From: Sphingomonas sanguinis
GTDB taxonomy: Bacteria > Pseudomonadota > Alphaproteobacteria > Sphingomonadales > Sphingomonadaceae
DNA: 64,000 bases
Assembly: GCF_019297835.1 (NCBI RefSeq)
Contig: NZ_CP079203.1
Span: 4,211,168-4,275,167 of the forward strand
Reading direction: 5' to 3'
Shown piece by piece: positions 34,013 through 43,249 of this stretch. The number at the start of each line of letters is the position of its first letter. Position 1 is the first letter of the stretch. The notes under the pieces are model-generated. The model was not told the DNA's origin. It saw only the letters and a program-made list of their open reading frames with translations, and made no database searches. A program made the position numbers and the translations under genes.

Positions 34013-34342
34013 ATGATTACGTGTTTTATCCGCTATGAAATCGACCCCTTTCGTGTCGATGCGTTCGAGGAATATGCCTGCAACTGGGGGCAAGCAATCC
34101 CGCGTTGCGGGGCCGATCTGATCGGCTATTTCGCCCCTCATGAGGGGTCGGCGACCACAGCCTATGGCCTCTACAACATCGAAAACCTCGCCGCCTACGA
34201 GGGTTACCGTGCGCGACTGCGCGATGATCCCCTTGGCCGAAGCAACTACGAGTTCGCGAAGCGGGAACGCTTCATCCTGCACGAGGATCGGATGTTCCTC
34301 AGACTTGCCTCGACGCCCCATGCGCCGCTGGTAAAACCATGA
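34013..34342 (+). CDS. NIPSNAP family protein
   Basis: Small ferredoxin-like-fold protein of 109 aa: it begins [20 protein letters not shown], continues with [20 protein letters not shown] and ends in [19 protein letters not shown] proteins form dimeric alpha/beta barrels like antibiotic monooxygenases, and the bacterial members have no fixed function. GGAAGG lies before the ATG. The stop overlaps the next start (ATGA), so the two genes are coupled, and both are divergent from an ArsR regulator. A joint role in removing a small reactive compound is plausible but only inferred. Confidence 0.85.
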   Translation: MITCFIRYEIDPFRVDAFEEYACNWGQAIPRCGADLIGYFAPHEGSATTAYGLYNIENLAAYEGYRARLRDDPLGRSNYEFAKRERFILHEDRMFLRLASTPHAPLVKP

Positions 34343-34686
34343 TCGCTGTCATCTTCGAGGTCGATTTGGCCGAGGGGCGAACGGACCAGTATCTTGCGCT
34401 CGCCGCTGCATTGCGCGGCGAGTTGGAAACGATCGACGGCTTCCTGTCAGTCGAGCGCTTTCAAAGTATGTCCACGCCAAACAGGATGGTGTCGCTCTCG
34501 TTCTTTCGGGACGAGCAGGCTGTTCAACAGTGGCGAAACACGTTCGCGCACCGTGCCACGCAGGCGCAAGGGCGAGCAGGCATCTTCACGAACTATCGGC
34601 TGCGGGTCGCCAGCGTCGTCCGCGATTACGGGATGCTCGATCGTATCGAGGCTCCAGCAGATAGCCTAGCTGTTCATTCGATGTAG
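34339..34686 (+). CDS. antibiotic biosynthesis monooxygenase (ABM) domain protein
   Basis: A 115-aa ABM-fold protein: [20 protein letters not shown], then [20 protein letters not shown] and [16 protein letters not shown] with HRATQAQGR, the usual conserved His. Members oxidise quinols or similar aromatics without cofactor, or act as heme or dye-handling enzymes. It is translated from an ATG inside the NIPSNAP stop codon region. The operon and its ArsR neighbour suggest an inducible detoxification unit. Confidence 0.88.
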   Translation: MIAVIFEVDLAEGRTDQYLALAAALRGELETIDGFLSVERFQSMSTPNRMVSLSFFRDEQAVQQWRNTFAHRATQAQGRAGIFTNYRLRVASVVRDYGMLDRIEAPADSLAVHSM

Positions 34687-35154
34687 GACAGTCGCCCCAC
34701 ACTGAAACACGTCTACCCTTCCCATTTCCCCTGCCAGGGGAGGTTTCGGGAAGCCTAGCGGCTTCCCGCTCAACCATGGTTTTTGGCAAAGGCGGTCCGC
34801 CGCGACATCGGCTAGCGCCATCTGCGTACCCGCAGGTGAACTGCCCGCTCTTAACATTTGAGGACATTCAAGCATCCAGCCTTGATGTGAGTGATCGGCT
34901 ATCGCGAGATGAACAAATGGCAGAAAGCGGGAAGCGGCTTGGCAGCCTTAAGCGGCCGTTTCTGGGTCATCTAGCCGGTTGCGTTCGTAGGTTCACGATC
35001 GCCAACGCCATCGCTCGATCCAGCGCAGATACTGAAGCTGGATCATGGAGCCGGGAGCCGCACAATGAGCAAGGATGGCCACGTGCCGGGGCTCTCCCTC
35101 TGAGACTTCCGCCCGTTCTACGCGTTCAGCCAAGACGACGTGAAGGGGAAGAAG
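34687..35154. other. intergenic region with a 60-bp repeat copy
   Basis: No gene seen. 34910-34968 is a copy of the dispersed repeat (TGAACAAATGGCAGAAAGCG, then AGCGGCCGTTTCTGGGTC). 34726-34770 holds CCCTGCCAGGGG and GGGAAGC/GCTTCCC palindromes. A longer frame through the region (34776-35555) is arginine-rich and runs into the next gene in the wrong frame. Confidence 0.6.
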
Positions 35155-37521
35155 ATGGCGCGGGTCTATCGGGTGGTGCTGGCATGGGTGATCGCCCTGC
35201 TCGGCGGTTTCTTTGCGGTGGCGGGCGCCGTCCTCGCATCGATCGGCGGGTCGCCCTATTACCTCATCGTCGGCATCGCGATGGTGGCAAGCGGTGCGCT
35301 GCTTGGGCGGGGCAGCCCGCTGGGGCGCTGGCTATTCATCGCCATCTGGGTCGCGACGCTGGTCTGGGCGCTGTGGGAGGTCGGGCTCGACGGGCTACAG
35401 CTGGTGCCTCGCGTAGTCGCGCCGACGGTGCTGCTGATTCTTGTGCTGCTGACGGGCTGGCGAGCGCGGTCCTGGCGATCACGCGCGCATGCCGTGCCCG
35501 CGGTCGCAGCGGCGCTGGTCGTGGCAGGCCTAGCTGGGCTGGTGTTGCATGGTGACGGCGTGGAAGCGCAGAACGCACCAGCCGTACCCTCGATCGCGCC
35601 GGCGCCGATCGGCGAAGCCGACGGCGACTGGCGCGATTACGGCGGCACGTTGTCAGGGCGCCGCTACTCCGCGCTGGCCGATATCACGCCTCAGAATGTC
35701 GGGCGGCTGCAGCTAGCCTGGACGCAGCGCACCGGCGACCTGCCGATGGCGGCTGAGACCCAGGAACATAAGCGAGAGTATCATTCCGAGGCGACGCCGA
35801 TCCACATCGGCGACACGCTCTATACCTGCACGCCGCACTCCTTCGTCCAGGCGATCGACGCGACCACCGGCAAGACGAAGTGGAGCTGGCACGAGGACGC
35901 AGCCATCGCTGGCAACAACTATCTGGTCTGCCGCGGGGTCACCTATTTCGAAGCGCCGATGGGAACGCCGTGCCCGCGCCGCATCTTCGCGCCCACATTC
36001 AACGCAAGGTTGGTCGCGCTCGATGCCGATACCGGACGGCCGTGCCCGAGCTTCGCCAATGGCGGTGCGATCGACCTGCGCACCAACATGGGGACCTCGA
36101 AGCCGTCGGATCAGATCGGTACGACACCCCCCGTGGTGGTCAACAATCGCCTGATCATCGGCGAGCGGATCATCGACAACGTCAATCGCGATATCCCATC
36201 GGGCGTCGTGCGCGCCTATGATCCGGTGTCGGGCGCGCCGGTCTGGGCCTGGGACGTCGGCCGTTCGCAGGATGCGATCGCGCCGCTGCGGGCAGGACAG
36301 ACCTATACCCGCGGCACGCCGAATGTGTGGGGAGCAATCACCGCCGATGCCGCCAACGGCCTCGTCTATTTGGGGACGGGCAATGCCTCGCCCGATTACT
36401 GGATCGGCTATCGCCGGCCGTTCGATGACCGGTTCGGCTCGTCGATCGTCGCGCTTGACGTCGCGACCGGCAAGCTGCGCTGGACGCGGCAGCTCGTTCA
36501 CCGCGACATGTGGGACATGGATCTGCCGATCGGGCCCTCACTGTTCGATTACCGCGCTCCGAACGGACAGGTCATCCCCGCGCTGATCCAGACCACCAAG
36601 ATGGGGCAGGTGTTCTTCCTCAACCGCCTGACCGGCGCGCCGCTCGCTGCGATCACCGAACGGCCGGTGCGCACTGACGGTGCCACCCCGGGCGTGCGGG
36701 TCTCACCGACCCAGCCCTTCTCGACCGGCATGCCGAGCTTCACCCCGGCGGCACCGACCGAAACCGCGACCTGGGGCGCGACGCCGATCGACCAGCTGTT
36801 CTGCCGCATCGACATCCGCCGCGCGCAGGGCACCGGCATCTACCAGCCGATGGGGCTGAACCCGATCATCGGACATCCGGCATTCGACGGGGTGACCGAC
36901 TGGGGCGGCGCTGCGGTCGATCCCGTCCGCGGGGTGATGACCGTCAACACCATGGAGATGCCGTTCAAGCTGTGGCTGATGCGCCGCGACGATCCGCGCG
37001 TGGCACCGATGATGAAGCAGAAGCAGGGCGGTGAGAACGCCATGCAGGCGCAGCTGCAAACCCAGTACAACACCCCCTACGTCGCGGTAGTAAAGGCATG
37101 GGTGGGAATCTTCGGGGCGCCCTGCGTAGCGCCGCCTTGGGGCCATCTGACCGCAGTCGATCTGAACACGCGCCGCATCTTGTGGAAGAAGGTGCTTGGC
37201 ACCGCGCGCGATACCGGGTTGTTCGGATCCCACCTTGGCGTGCCGATCAAGACCGGCGTGCCGAACCTCGGCGGGTCGATCATCACCGCGGGTGGCCTAG
37301 CGTTCATCGGGGCGACGACGGACCAGTATCTCCGTGCTTACGACCTCAACACAGGCGAGGTGGTTTGGAAAGCGCGGCTGCCAGCGGGCGCGCAGGCGAC
37401 GCCGATGACCTATCGCGGGCGCGACGGGCGGCAATATGTCGTGATCACCGCGGGCGGACACGGCGCTCTGGGTACCCGGTACGGCGATTACACGCTCGCC
37501 TACGCGCTACCGAGAAGCTGA
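35155..37521 (+). CDS. gcd: membrane-bound PQQ-dependent glucose dehydrogenase
   Basis: Quinoprotein dehydrogenase of the glucose/quinate/shikimate type (788 aa), which oxidises glucose in the periplasm and passes electrons to ubiquinone. Four to five hydrophobic segments in the first 125 residues form the anchor, followed by the eight-bladed propeller. Family motifs include WRDYGGTLSGRRYSALADIT, KTKWSWHEDA, GTPNVWGAITADA, YLGTGNASPDYW and LGVPIKTGVPNLGGSI. ATG 35155 has GGGGAAG 5 bases upstream; GTG 35140 is less likely. It stands alone; PQQ synthesis genes are not in the window, so the cofactor must come from elsewhere. Confidence 0.93.
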   Translation: MARVYRVVLAWVIALLGGFFAVAGAVLASIGGSPYYLIVGIAMVASGALLGRGSPLGRWLFIAIWVATLVWALWEVGLDGLQLVPRVVAPTVLLILVLLTGWRARSWRSRAHAVPAVAAALVVAGLAGLVLHGDGVEAQNAPAVPSIAPAPIGEADGDWRDYGGTLSGRRYSALADITPQNVGRLQLAWTQRTGDLPMAAETQEHKREYHSEATPIHIGDTLYTCTPHSFVQAIDATTGKTKWSWHEDAAIAGNNYLVCRGVTYFEAPMGTPCPRRIFAPTFNARLVALDADTGRPCPSFANGGAIDLRTNMGTSKPSDQIGTTPPVVVNNRLIIGERIIDNVNRDIPSGVVRAYDPVSGAPVWAWDVGRSQDAIAPLRAGQTYTRGTPNVWGAITADAANGLVYLGTGNASPDYWIGYRRPFDDRFGSSIVALDVATGKLRWTRQLVHRDMWDMDLPIGPSLFDYRAPNGQVIPALIQTTKMGQVFFLNRLTGAPLAAITERPVRTDGATPGVRVSPTQPFSTGMPSFTPAAPTETATWGATPIDQLFCRIDIRRAQGTGIYQPMGLNPIIGHPAFDGVTDWGGAAVDPVRGVMTVNTMEMPFKLWLMRRDDPRVAPMMKQKQGGENAMQAQLQTQYNTPYVAVVKAWVGIFGAPCVAPPWGHLTAVDLNTRRILWKKVLGTARDTGLFGSHLGVPIKTGVPNLGGSIITAGGLAFIGATTDQYLRAYDLNTGEVVWKARLPAGAQATPMTYRGRDGRQYVVITAGGHGALGTRYGDYTLAYALPRS

Positions 37522-37563
37522 CACGACCGCGATGTTCGCCACCATAGCTGATGTGGGTAGTCC

Positions 37564-38553
37564 ATGCGCCTGATCGCCATCGAAGAACATGTCTTGCCCT
37601 AGTTTGTCCGGAACGCCTGGGCGTTCGCTCCTCCACCACATGATCCCGTATCGGACATCGCCGATGGCGGGATCACGGGCGAACGTCTGGCGGACCTTGG
37701 TGAAGGTCGTCTCGCCTTGATGGATGAGCAGGGCGTCGACGTCCAAGTGCTTTCATTGACCACGCCCGGTCTTCACAATCTGGAGGCAGGACCGGCTGTC
37801 GAGACGGCGCAGCGCGTGAACGACCGAATTGCCGATGCGTGCGCTCGCCATTCCACCCGCTTCCAGGGTTTTGCAGCCCTGCCGACGGCTGATTCCGATG
37901 CCGCTCCGCGCGAGCTCGAGCGCGCGGTGAATGACCTCGGCCTCAAGGGTGCTATGCTGTGTGGGCGCACCCGGGACCGTCACCTCGACCATCCGGCGCT
38001 GCGGCCCATGCTCGCCAAGGCCGCGGAACTCAGCGTGCCGCTTTTCATCCACCCCCAGACACCGGCACCGTCGGTGCGTGCGGCCCAGTATGCGGGGATC
38101 GGCGAGCGGGCCGATCTCGCGCTCGCCGCCTTTGGCCTTGGTTGGCATTATGAGGCGGGGTTGGAATGGATCCGCCTTGCCGCGGCCGGCGTCTTCGACG
38201 CACTGCCGGAGCTGCAGATCATCCTTGGCCATTGGGGCGAGGTGGTGCTGTTCTACCTTGAGCGCACATCCGCCGTCATGGAGCGCGCTCTCGATCTCGA
38301 TCAGTCGCTGATCGAATATGCACGCCGCAACCTCTATGTCACCGGCAGCGGTATGTGGAGTGCTACCTATCTTCAGCAGTGCCTAGATATTGTCGGTCCC
38401 GAGCGCCTGCTGTTCTCGACAGACTTCCCATATCAATATCGCGAGGGTGGCGAGCCGCGACGTTTTCTGGAAACCGTGGCTATCGATGAGGCGATGCGCC
38501 GTAGCCTCGCATTCGCGAACTGGGAACGCCTGATAACAGCGACAAAAAAGTAG
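37564..38553 (+). pseudogene. amidohydrolase family 2 gene with nonsense codon 13
   Basis: Paralogue of the gene at 42153, same strand. From ATG 37564 it reads MRLIAIEEHVLP, then TAG at 37600-37602 where the other copy has a sense codon (HD), then FVRNAWAFAPPPHDPVSD and so on in frame to the normal end. All metal-site motifs remain (EEH, FIHPQTPAP, GHWGE, FSTDFPYQY). A start at TTG 37717 or ATG 37720 would skip the first 50 or so codons, including the EEH metal ligands, so a shortened product should be inactive. Suppression of the TAG or a sequencing error are alternatives. Confidence 0.85.
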
Positions 38554-38600
38554 ATCGTAACGGGATGCGCTGATCGAGCTGCGAGTTCGTCAAATTGGGA

Positions 38601-38661
38601 TGAACGAACGGCAGATTTAGGCACGTCGTTCAGCGGCCGTGCATGACTGAAATTGGGTCAT
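38601..38661 (+). repeat. dispersed 60-bp repeat copy
   Basis: TGAACGAACGGCAGATTTAG, then GCATGACTGAAATTGGGTCA, 48 bp after the amidohydrolase pseudogene. The rest of the gap to 38930 shows no gene. Confidence 0.75.
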
Positions 38662-38929
38662 GCTTTCGGCATTTCAGTCACGGCAGCTTACAACCAGATG
38701 CTGTCGTTCACATATGCCGGGCCGAACGTCTGAATCTGATGGAAGCTGCCATCCGAACGTCCCCTGACCCCTGCATTAAAAGAGCCCCAAACTTTGCGAC
38801 TAGATAGACAATCCCAGCTTCGATGATCGGGACAGACTATCTGAATGTCCTGCGATAGTGCTTCATTTGTACTTTCGTTTTAGCCCGAATGCGGCAGGCG
38901 GCTTGGCGGGACCGCTATTTGTGCTTATT

Positions 38930-39652
38930 TTAAGCGTTGCCTGTGCTGCGACGACTTGTGGTGAGCCACGTTTCTGCAATGCGCCATGCCCGCTCATCGT
39001 CAACATCGATCCATCCAAGATCGCTGCAATCGCGGATGCCAGCAGTACGGTCGGATGCCAGGCGCCGCATTCCTTCGGTTAGAGAGGGCTTGTCCAATCC
39101 CCGGAGTGCGTCGAACAGACCCTTGCCCACAGCGAAGACACCCGTATCGAAGCAATCATATACCGCGAGACCCTTGCCAATGCCGATCAAGCGTTCGCCA
39201 TCCGTCTGAGCGCACGTCACATCGTCAAGATCGATCCAATCGTGATCGATCCGACGATCGATCCCGAGCGATGCGCCGCCCCCCGTATCGGCATGAGCCA
39301 TTCGCCGATAAAATTCCGGTTCGACGAGATGGTCGCACATCGCGAGGATCGCCTCCTCACCGTACAGCAATGGTTCCGCTGCGAGCAACGACGAGCCGTT
39401 GGGATAGCGATGATCTTCTACCCGGACGGTTTCGACTGTGATCGGCCAATTTTCCGCCGCGACATAGGCCTCGATCGTCTCGGCCTCATAACCGACGACC
39501 ACGACCGTCCGAGCCAGCCCCGCCTGCGCCATGCCGGACACGGCATGGGCAAGCAGTGTCCGCCCGCCCACGCGGCAGAGCGGCTTGAGCGGGGCGACAG
39601 CGCGAAGGCGGGATCCTTCGCCTGCCGCGAGAACAATACCGGTTTCGATCAT
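38930..39652 (-). CDS. sugar-phosphate / inositol-1-phosphate nucleotidyltransferase
   Basis: NTP-transferase of 240 aa. The N-terminal Rossmann-like signature is IVLAAGEGSRLRAVAPLKPL, with the GxGxR loop and the catalytic Lys. AILAMCDHLVEPEF places the metal-binding Asp, and DRRIDHDWIDLDDV follows. Together with the next two genes upstream, it best fits a CTP:inositol-1-phosphate cytidylyltransferase, which makes CDP-inositol. It overlaps the inositol-phosphate synthase gene by 4 bases (ATGA) and is the last gene of the unit. Without context, a sugar-phosphate nucleotidyltransferase would be equally likely. Confidence 0.8.
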   Translation of the reverse strand: MIETGIVLAAGEGSRLRAVAPLKPLCRVGGRTLLAHAVSGMAQAGLARTVVVVGYEAETIEAYVAAENWPITVETVRVEDHRYPNGSSLLAAEPLLYGEEAILAMCDHLVEPEFYRRMAHADTGGGASLGIDRRIDHDWIDLDDVTCAQTDGERLIGIGKGLAVYDCFDTGVFAVGKGLFDALRGLDKPSLTEGMRRLASDRTAGIRDCSDLGWIDVDDERAWRIAETWLTTSRRSTGNA

Positions 39653-40746
39653 TCAGCCGCTACGGCAATGAACTCGTCGACCGCCTGCGCCGCAAGGTCA
39701 TCGGTCATCTGAATACGCGGATGCTTGCAGAAATACGCCGAGGCCGCGTCGATCGGCCCGGCCAAGCCGCGATCCTTCGCCAGCTTGGCGCACCGGATCA
39801 TATCGATGGCGACGCCCGCACTGTTCGGGCTGTCCTCGACGGACAGGCGCAACTCGATGTTCATCGGCACACCGCCGAACATCGTCCCTTCCATCCGCAG
39901 AAAGCAGATCTTGTTGTCATTCTGCCAGGGTACATAGTCGGACGGGCCGATATGAACATTGTCGTCGTGCAGCCGCTCCGCAGCGACGGACTGCACCGCC
40001 TCGGTCTTCGAGATTTTCTTCGAGGCAAGGCGGCGATGATTGGACATGTTGAGGAAGTCGGTGTTGCCGCCGGTATTAAGCTGATAGGTCCGCTCCAGCT
40101 TGACGCCCCGCTTGGCGAACAGATCGGTGAGCACGCGGTGAACGATGGTGGCGCCGAGCTGCGCCTTAATGTCGTCGCCGATGATCGGGACACCAGCCTC
40201 GGTGAAGCGGTCCGCCCATATGGGGTCACTGGCGATGAATACGGGAATGTTGTTCACAAACGCCACACCCGCCTCGAGCGCGCATTCGGCGTAGAACTCA
40301 CTGGCGGCCTGCGAACCCACCGGCAGATAGTTCATCAGCACATCGGTCTTGGTCTCGCGCAGGGCAGCGACCACTTCCGCTTTGGACGCCTCCTTTTCAT
40401 GCGCGAGCAGGAATGTCCGATGATCGTCATAATCCGACATATGTTCGGCGACGCCGTCAAGAACATGCCCCATCTGCACCTTGGTCCCCGTGGGAGGCAC
40501 GGTTTCGCAAAAGACGGTGGTGCAATTGGGCTTGGCGAAGATTGCCTCTGCTACGTCCTTGCCGACTTTTCGTTGGTCAATATCCCAAGCTGCAACGACT
40601 TGGATATCGGTCGGCCTATACCCGCCCAAGTCCCAATGCATGAGACCGACCGTTTCGTTTGCACCCTCGCGATAATAGGAAAGCCCCTGCACGAGAGAGC
40701 TGGCGCAGTTGCCTACCCCAACAATGGCAATATTAATGGCCGGCAT
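39649..40746 (-). CDS. ino1: inositol-3-phosphate synthase (myo-inositol-1-phosphate synthase)
   Basis: NAD-dependent enzyme that converts glucose 6-phosphate to 1L-myo-inositol 1-phosphate. It is the shorter, prokaryotic form (365 aa). The N-terminal Rossmann motif is IAIVGVGNCASSLVQGL (residues 5-21). Conserved stretches are DIQVVAAWDIDQRKVGKDVA, VLMNYLPVGSQAASEFYAEC, PIIGDDIKAQLGATIVHRVL and QLNTGGNTDFLNM. The C-terminal part contains VEDSPNSAGVAIDMIRCAKL, as in archaeal and actinobacterial enzymes. Its start codon overlaps the stop of the CDP-alcohol transferase gene by one base (TAATG), and its end overlaps the nucleotidyltransferase. The three form a tightly coupled operon. Confidence 0.93.
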   Translation of the reverse strand: MPAINIAIVGVGNCASSLVQGLSYYREGANETVGLMHWDLGGYRPTDIQVVAAWDIDQRKVGKDVAEAIFAKPNCTTVFCETVPPTGTKVQMGHVLDGVAEHMSDYDDHRTFLLAHEKEASKAEVVAALRETKTDVLMNYLPVGSQAASEFYAECALEAGVAFVNNIPVFIASDPIWADRFTEAGVPIIGDDIKAQLGATIVHRVLTDLFAKRGVKLERTYQLNTGGNTDFLNMSNHRRLASKKISKTEAVQSVAAERLHDDNVHIGPSDYVPWQNDNKICFLRMEGTMFGGVPMNIELRLSVEDSPNSAGVAIDMIRCAKLAKDRGLAGPIDAASAYFCKHPRIQMTDDLAAQAVDEFIAVAAE

Positions 40747-41597
40747 TACCTTTTGCTTCCTTCTATGTCTGGGAAATAATTTTCCGGCACTGTGAGGCGA
40801 TTTTCGACGGTGCGATGCTGGAAAAGTCCAAGGATGAGGATGATGTTCAGTGGGATAAGCTCAAACCACCAGAACAGGCGTGGATTACCAAAAAGACAGG
40901 CAAGGAAAATGGCATAGACCCGCACATTGGCGGATAGCAGGCTCATCAGCCGCATGGGCCTGACGGCGAGGGTGGCATATGTCGCCGCGAGCTCAGAGGG
41001 AGCTTGGTGCTGCCCCAGCGCGTGGTCGAACCGCGCCGCAACGCGATCCAATAATCCCCAGCAATGATCATAAAGTTGGACAAGCGGATTGCGGCTCGGT
41101 GTAGGGCTGACGATCTTTGCCACCGCATCCCGGCGCCGGTGAAAGCGGGCTCGCTCGCTCTCGTACATATTGGATTGGACCATATGTGCGATGCCTGCGG
41201 CGACCGCCAAGGCCCAAGCCTCCAACGTGCCGATGGAGAAGGCCAGCGAAACATAGATCAGGACGAAAACGCCATGATCGCACAACCCATCCAGCGCGCG
41301 TCCGAGCGGACTGGCGGTGCCTGTGGCCCGCGCGATCATCCCATCCATTCCGTCGGCGACAAGCCAGCAGACGGACAGCAGCAAGCCGACAACGGCAAAA
41401 GGCCATATTTCCCACTGGCTGTAGGCCAGCGCGGCCGATGTGCCCAAAGCCAGCCCGGCCAGGGAAACGGCATTGGCCGAGATTCCGCGCGCGATGAACC
41501 AAGGCACAAGAAAGCGTGCCGCTGGATGAACAATCCAGAGATTTGTCGGATCCTCTATCCGACGGTCCCGTGAGGTGTCGGGGATGGTAAATGTCAT
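40746..41597 (-). CDS. CDP-alcohol phosphatidyltransferase family protein
   Basis: Integral membrane enzyme of 283 aa. The hallmark motif D-G-x2-A-R-x8-G-x3-D-x3-D is present as DGMIARATGTASPLGRALDG followed by LCD. About six hydrophobic segments are seen. It is the first gene of the inositol unit. In this context it may join inositol phosphate to CDP-activated inositol (as in di-myo-inositol phosphate phosphate synthase) or to a CDP-linked lipid. Bacterial phosphatidylinositol-phosphate synthases use CDP-diacylglycerol and would not need the nucleotidyltransferase, so the first option is preferred but unproven. Confidence 0.88.
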   Translation of the reverse strand: MTFTIPDTSRDRRIEDPTNLWIVHPAARFLVPWFIARGISANAVSLAGLALGTSAALAYSQWEIWPFAVVGLLLSVCWLVADGMDGMIARATGTASPLGRALDGLCDHGVFVLIYVSLAFSIGTLEAWALAVAAGIAHMVQSNMYESERARFHRRRDAVAKIVSPTPSRNPLVQLYDHCWGLLDRVAARFDHALGQHQAPSELAATYATLAVRPMRLMSLLSANVRVYAIFLACLFGNPRLFWWFELIPLNIILILGLFQHRTVENRLTVPENYFPDIEGSKR

Positions 41598-42152
41598 TAA
41601 ATCGTAATGTATGAGCCTAGCTGTCTGACTTGCAAGCGATTTGCAACGAGCCTGTCACGCGTCGATCAGGCCGGTCGTTGAGGCAGGCTAGGGTTGGCGG
41701 TCAGCTCTGCGGTACCACGGCGGCCTGATGGATGGCGCCGTCATGCCGTTCTCAAGGCCATTTTCCGGATTTGATCGGTCGTGGTTCGACGACTTGTCAA
41801 TGCCACGGCTGGAGCTACGGCTCGCCAATCATCTCGCGTCGAGTCTCTTTCGCAGGACCACGCACAATGTATCCCCCCGGCCTCCAAAGGGGACAGCGAT
41901 CGTCATCAAAGGTCTGACGAATGCAGATCGGTGAGGTGACGCTAGCTGAGCAAGCAGCGGCCAGGCTGCAATTATTGAGCGTCCGCTTTCGGGAGGGGGC
42001 CGCGCGCCGTTGAATGGCCGACATATGGGTCAATCCAGGCGTTGGGCGACCTCCTGTGCAGCCGGGCTCATCATCCCGTTCAATAAGCGGTATTGCATCA
42101 GGAAACCGAGCAGCGGATTTAACGGTTGCCCTCGAGCATATGCGAGACGTCC
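41598..42152. other. intergenic region without a recognised gene
   Basis: 555 bp between the inositol unit (divergent start) and the intact amidohydrolase gene. An AT-rich stretch at 41597-41640 is a plausible promoter zone for the minus-strand operon. Short open frames at 41728-41934 look random. Confidence 0.5.
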
Positions 42153-43145
42153 ATGCGCCTGATCGCCATCGAAGAACATGTCCTGCCGCACGATGTTCGT
42201 GACGCTTGGGCGTCAGCACCGCCTCCACATGACCCTGTATCCGTTATCGCAGACGGGGGTGTAACGGGCGAGCGTCTGGCGGACCTTGGAGAGGGTCGCT
42301 TGGCGCTGATGGACGAGCAGGGCGTCGATGTCCAAGTGCTGTCCCTTACCACGCCGGGTCTACACAACCTCGAGCCTGTACCAGCGGTCGAGTCTGCTCG
42401 ACGCGTCAATGATCTGATTGCCGATGCATGCGCGCGTCATCCTACGCGCTTCCGGGGATTCGCGGCTCTTCCGACATCCGATCCAGATGCCGCCCCCCGC
42501 GAGCTGGAGCGCGCCGTGAAAGAGCTAGGGCTGAAGGGCGCGCTGCTCTGCGGCCGTACACGCGATCGGCATCTCGATCATATCGTGCTGCGGGCCATGC
42601 TGGCGAAAGCTGCAGAACTGGGCGTTCCTCTATTCATCCATCCCCAAACGCCGACACCGGAGGTACGCGCGTCCAACTATTCCGGGATCAATGAGATGGC
42701 GGATCTGGCACTCGCCGCCTTTGGACTTGGCTGGCATTATGAGGCAGGCTTGGAATGGGTCAGACTGGCGGCGGCGGGTGTCTTCGACGAGCTGCCGACG
42801 TTGCAGATCATCCTTGGTCATTGGGGCGAGGTGGTGCTGTTCTACCTCGAGCGGACGTCGGCTGTGATGGGCCGAGCCCTCGAACTTGAGCAATCGCTGA
42901 ATGAATATGCCCGCCGCAACCTTTACGTTACCGGCAGCGGCATGTGGAGTGAAGCCTATCTGCGGCAGTGCCTGGATATCGTCGGCCCCGATCGTCTGCT
43001 GTTCTCGACCGATTTCCCATACCAGTACCGACCGGGCGGCGAGCCACGTCGCTTCCTCGAGACCGTCGACCTGGACGACACGGCGCGCCGTGGTCTCGCC
43101 TTCGTAAACTGGGAGCGTCTGACGGCGCCAAATAGCCTAGGCTAG
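42153..43145 (+). CDS. amidohydrolase family 2 (ACMSD/gamma-resorcylate decarboxylase-like)
   Basis: Metal-dependent TIM-barrel enzyme of 330 aa. Metal ligands and active-site residues are in MRLIAIEEHVLP (Glu and His), PLFIHPQTPTP, ILGHWGEVV and FSTDFPYQY. It belongs to the family of decarboxylases and hydrolases related to 2-amino-3-carboxymuconate-6-semialdehyde decarboxylase and gamma-resorcylate decarboxylase. It probably acts on an aromatic or ring-opened acid, but the substrate cannot be read. ATG 42153 was chosen because the protein then begins exactly with the EEH motif, as in relatives. It is the intact member of a pair with 37564-38553, with the inositol operon between them. Confidence 0.87.
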   Translation: MRLIAIEEHVLPHDVRDAWASAPPPHDPVSVIADGGVTGERLADLGEGRLALMDEQGVDVQVLSLTTPGLHNLEPVPAVESARRVNDLIADACARHPTRFRGFAALPTSDPDAAPRELERAVKELGLKGALLCGRTRDRHLDHIVLRAMLAKAAELGVPLFIHPQTPTPEVRASNYSGINEMADLALAAFGLGWHYEAGLEWVRLAAAGVFDELPTLQIILGHWGEVVLFYLERTSAVMGRALELEQSLNEYARRNLYVTGSGMWSEAYLRQCLDIVGPDRLLFSTDFPYQYRPGGEPRRFLETVDLDDTARRGLAFVNWERLTAPNSLG

Positions 43146-43159
43146 ATTCCAGGAATGCC

Positions 43160-43221
43160 CGACGAACGAACGCCCACTTTAGGAAAACCACCTGCTCGCT
43201 GCGAACGCTCGGAATTGAGTC
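43160..43221 (+). repeat. dispersed 60-bp repeat copy
   Basis: CGACGAACGAACGCCCACTT, then GCGAACGCTCGGAATTGAGT, in the gap between the convergent amidohydrolase and AI-2E genes. Confidence 0.7.
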
Positions 43222-43249
43222 TCTGGCGCCACCGCCCTCGTCGTTTAAT

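Noticed and set aside
26000..34700. An integron-like cassette array
   Set aside because: The genes are single and separated by repeats, but they lie on both strands, and no integron integrase or attC core (GTTRRRY pair) was seen.
34776..35555. A 259-codon frame before gcd
   Set aside because: It passes through a repeat copy and then the gcd gene in the wrong frame, with an arginine-rich translation.
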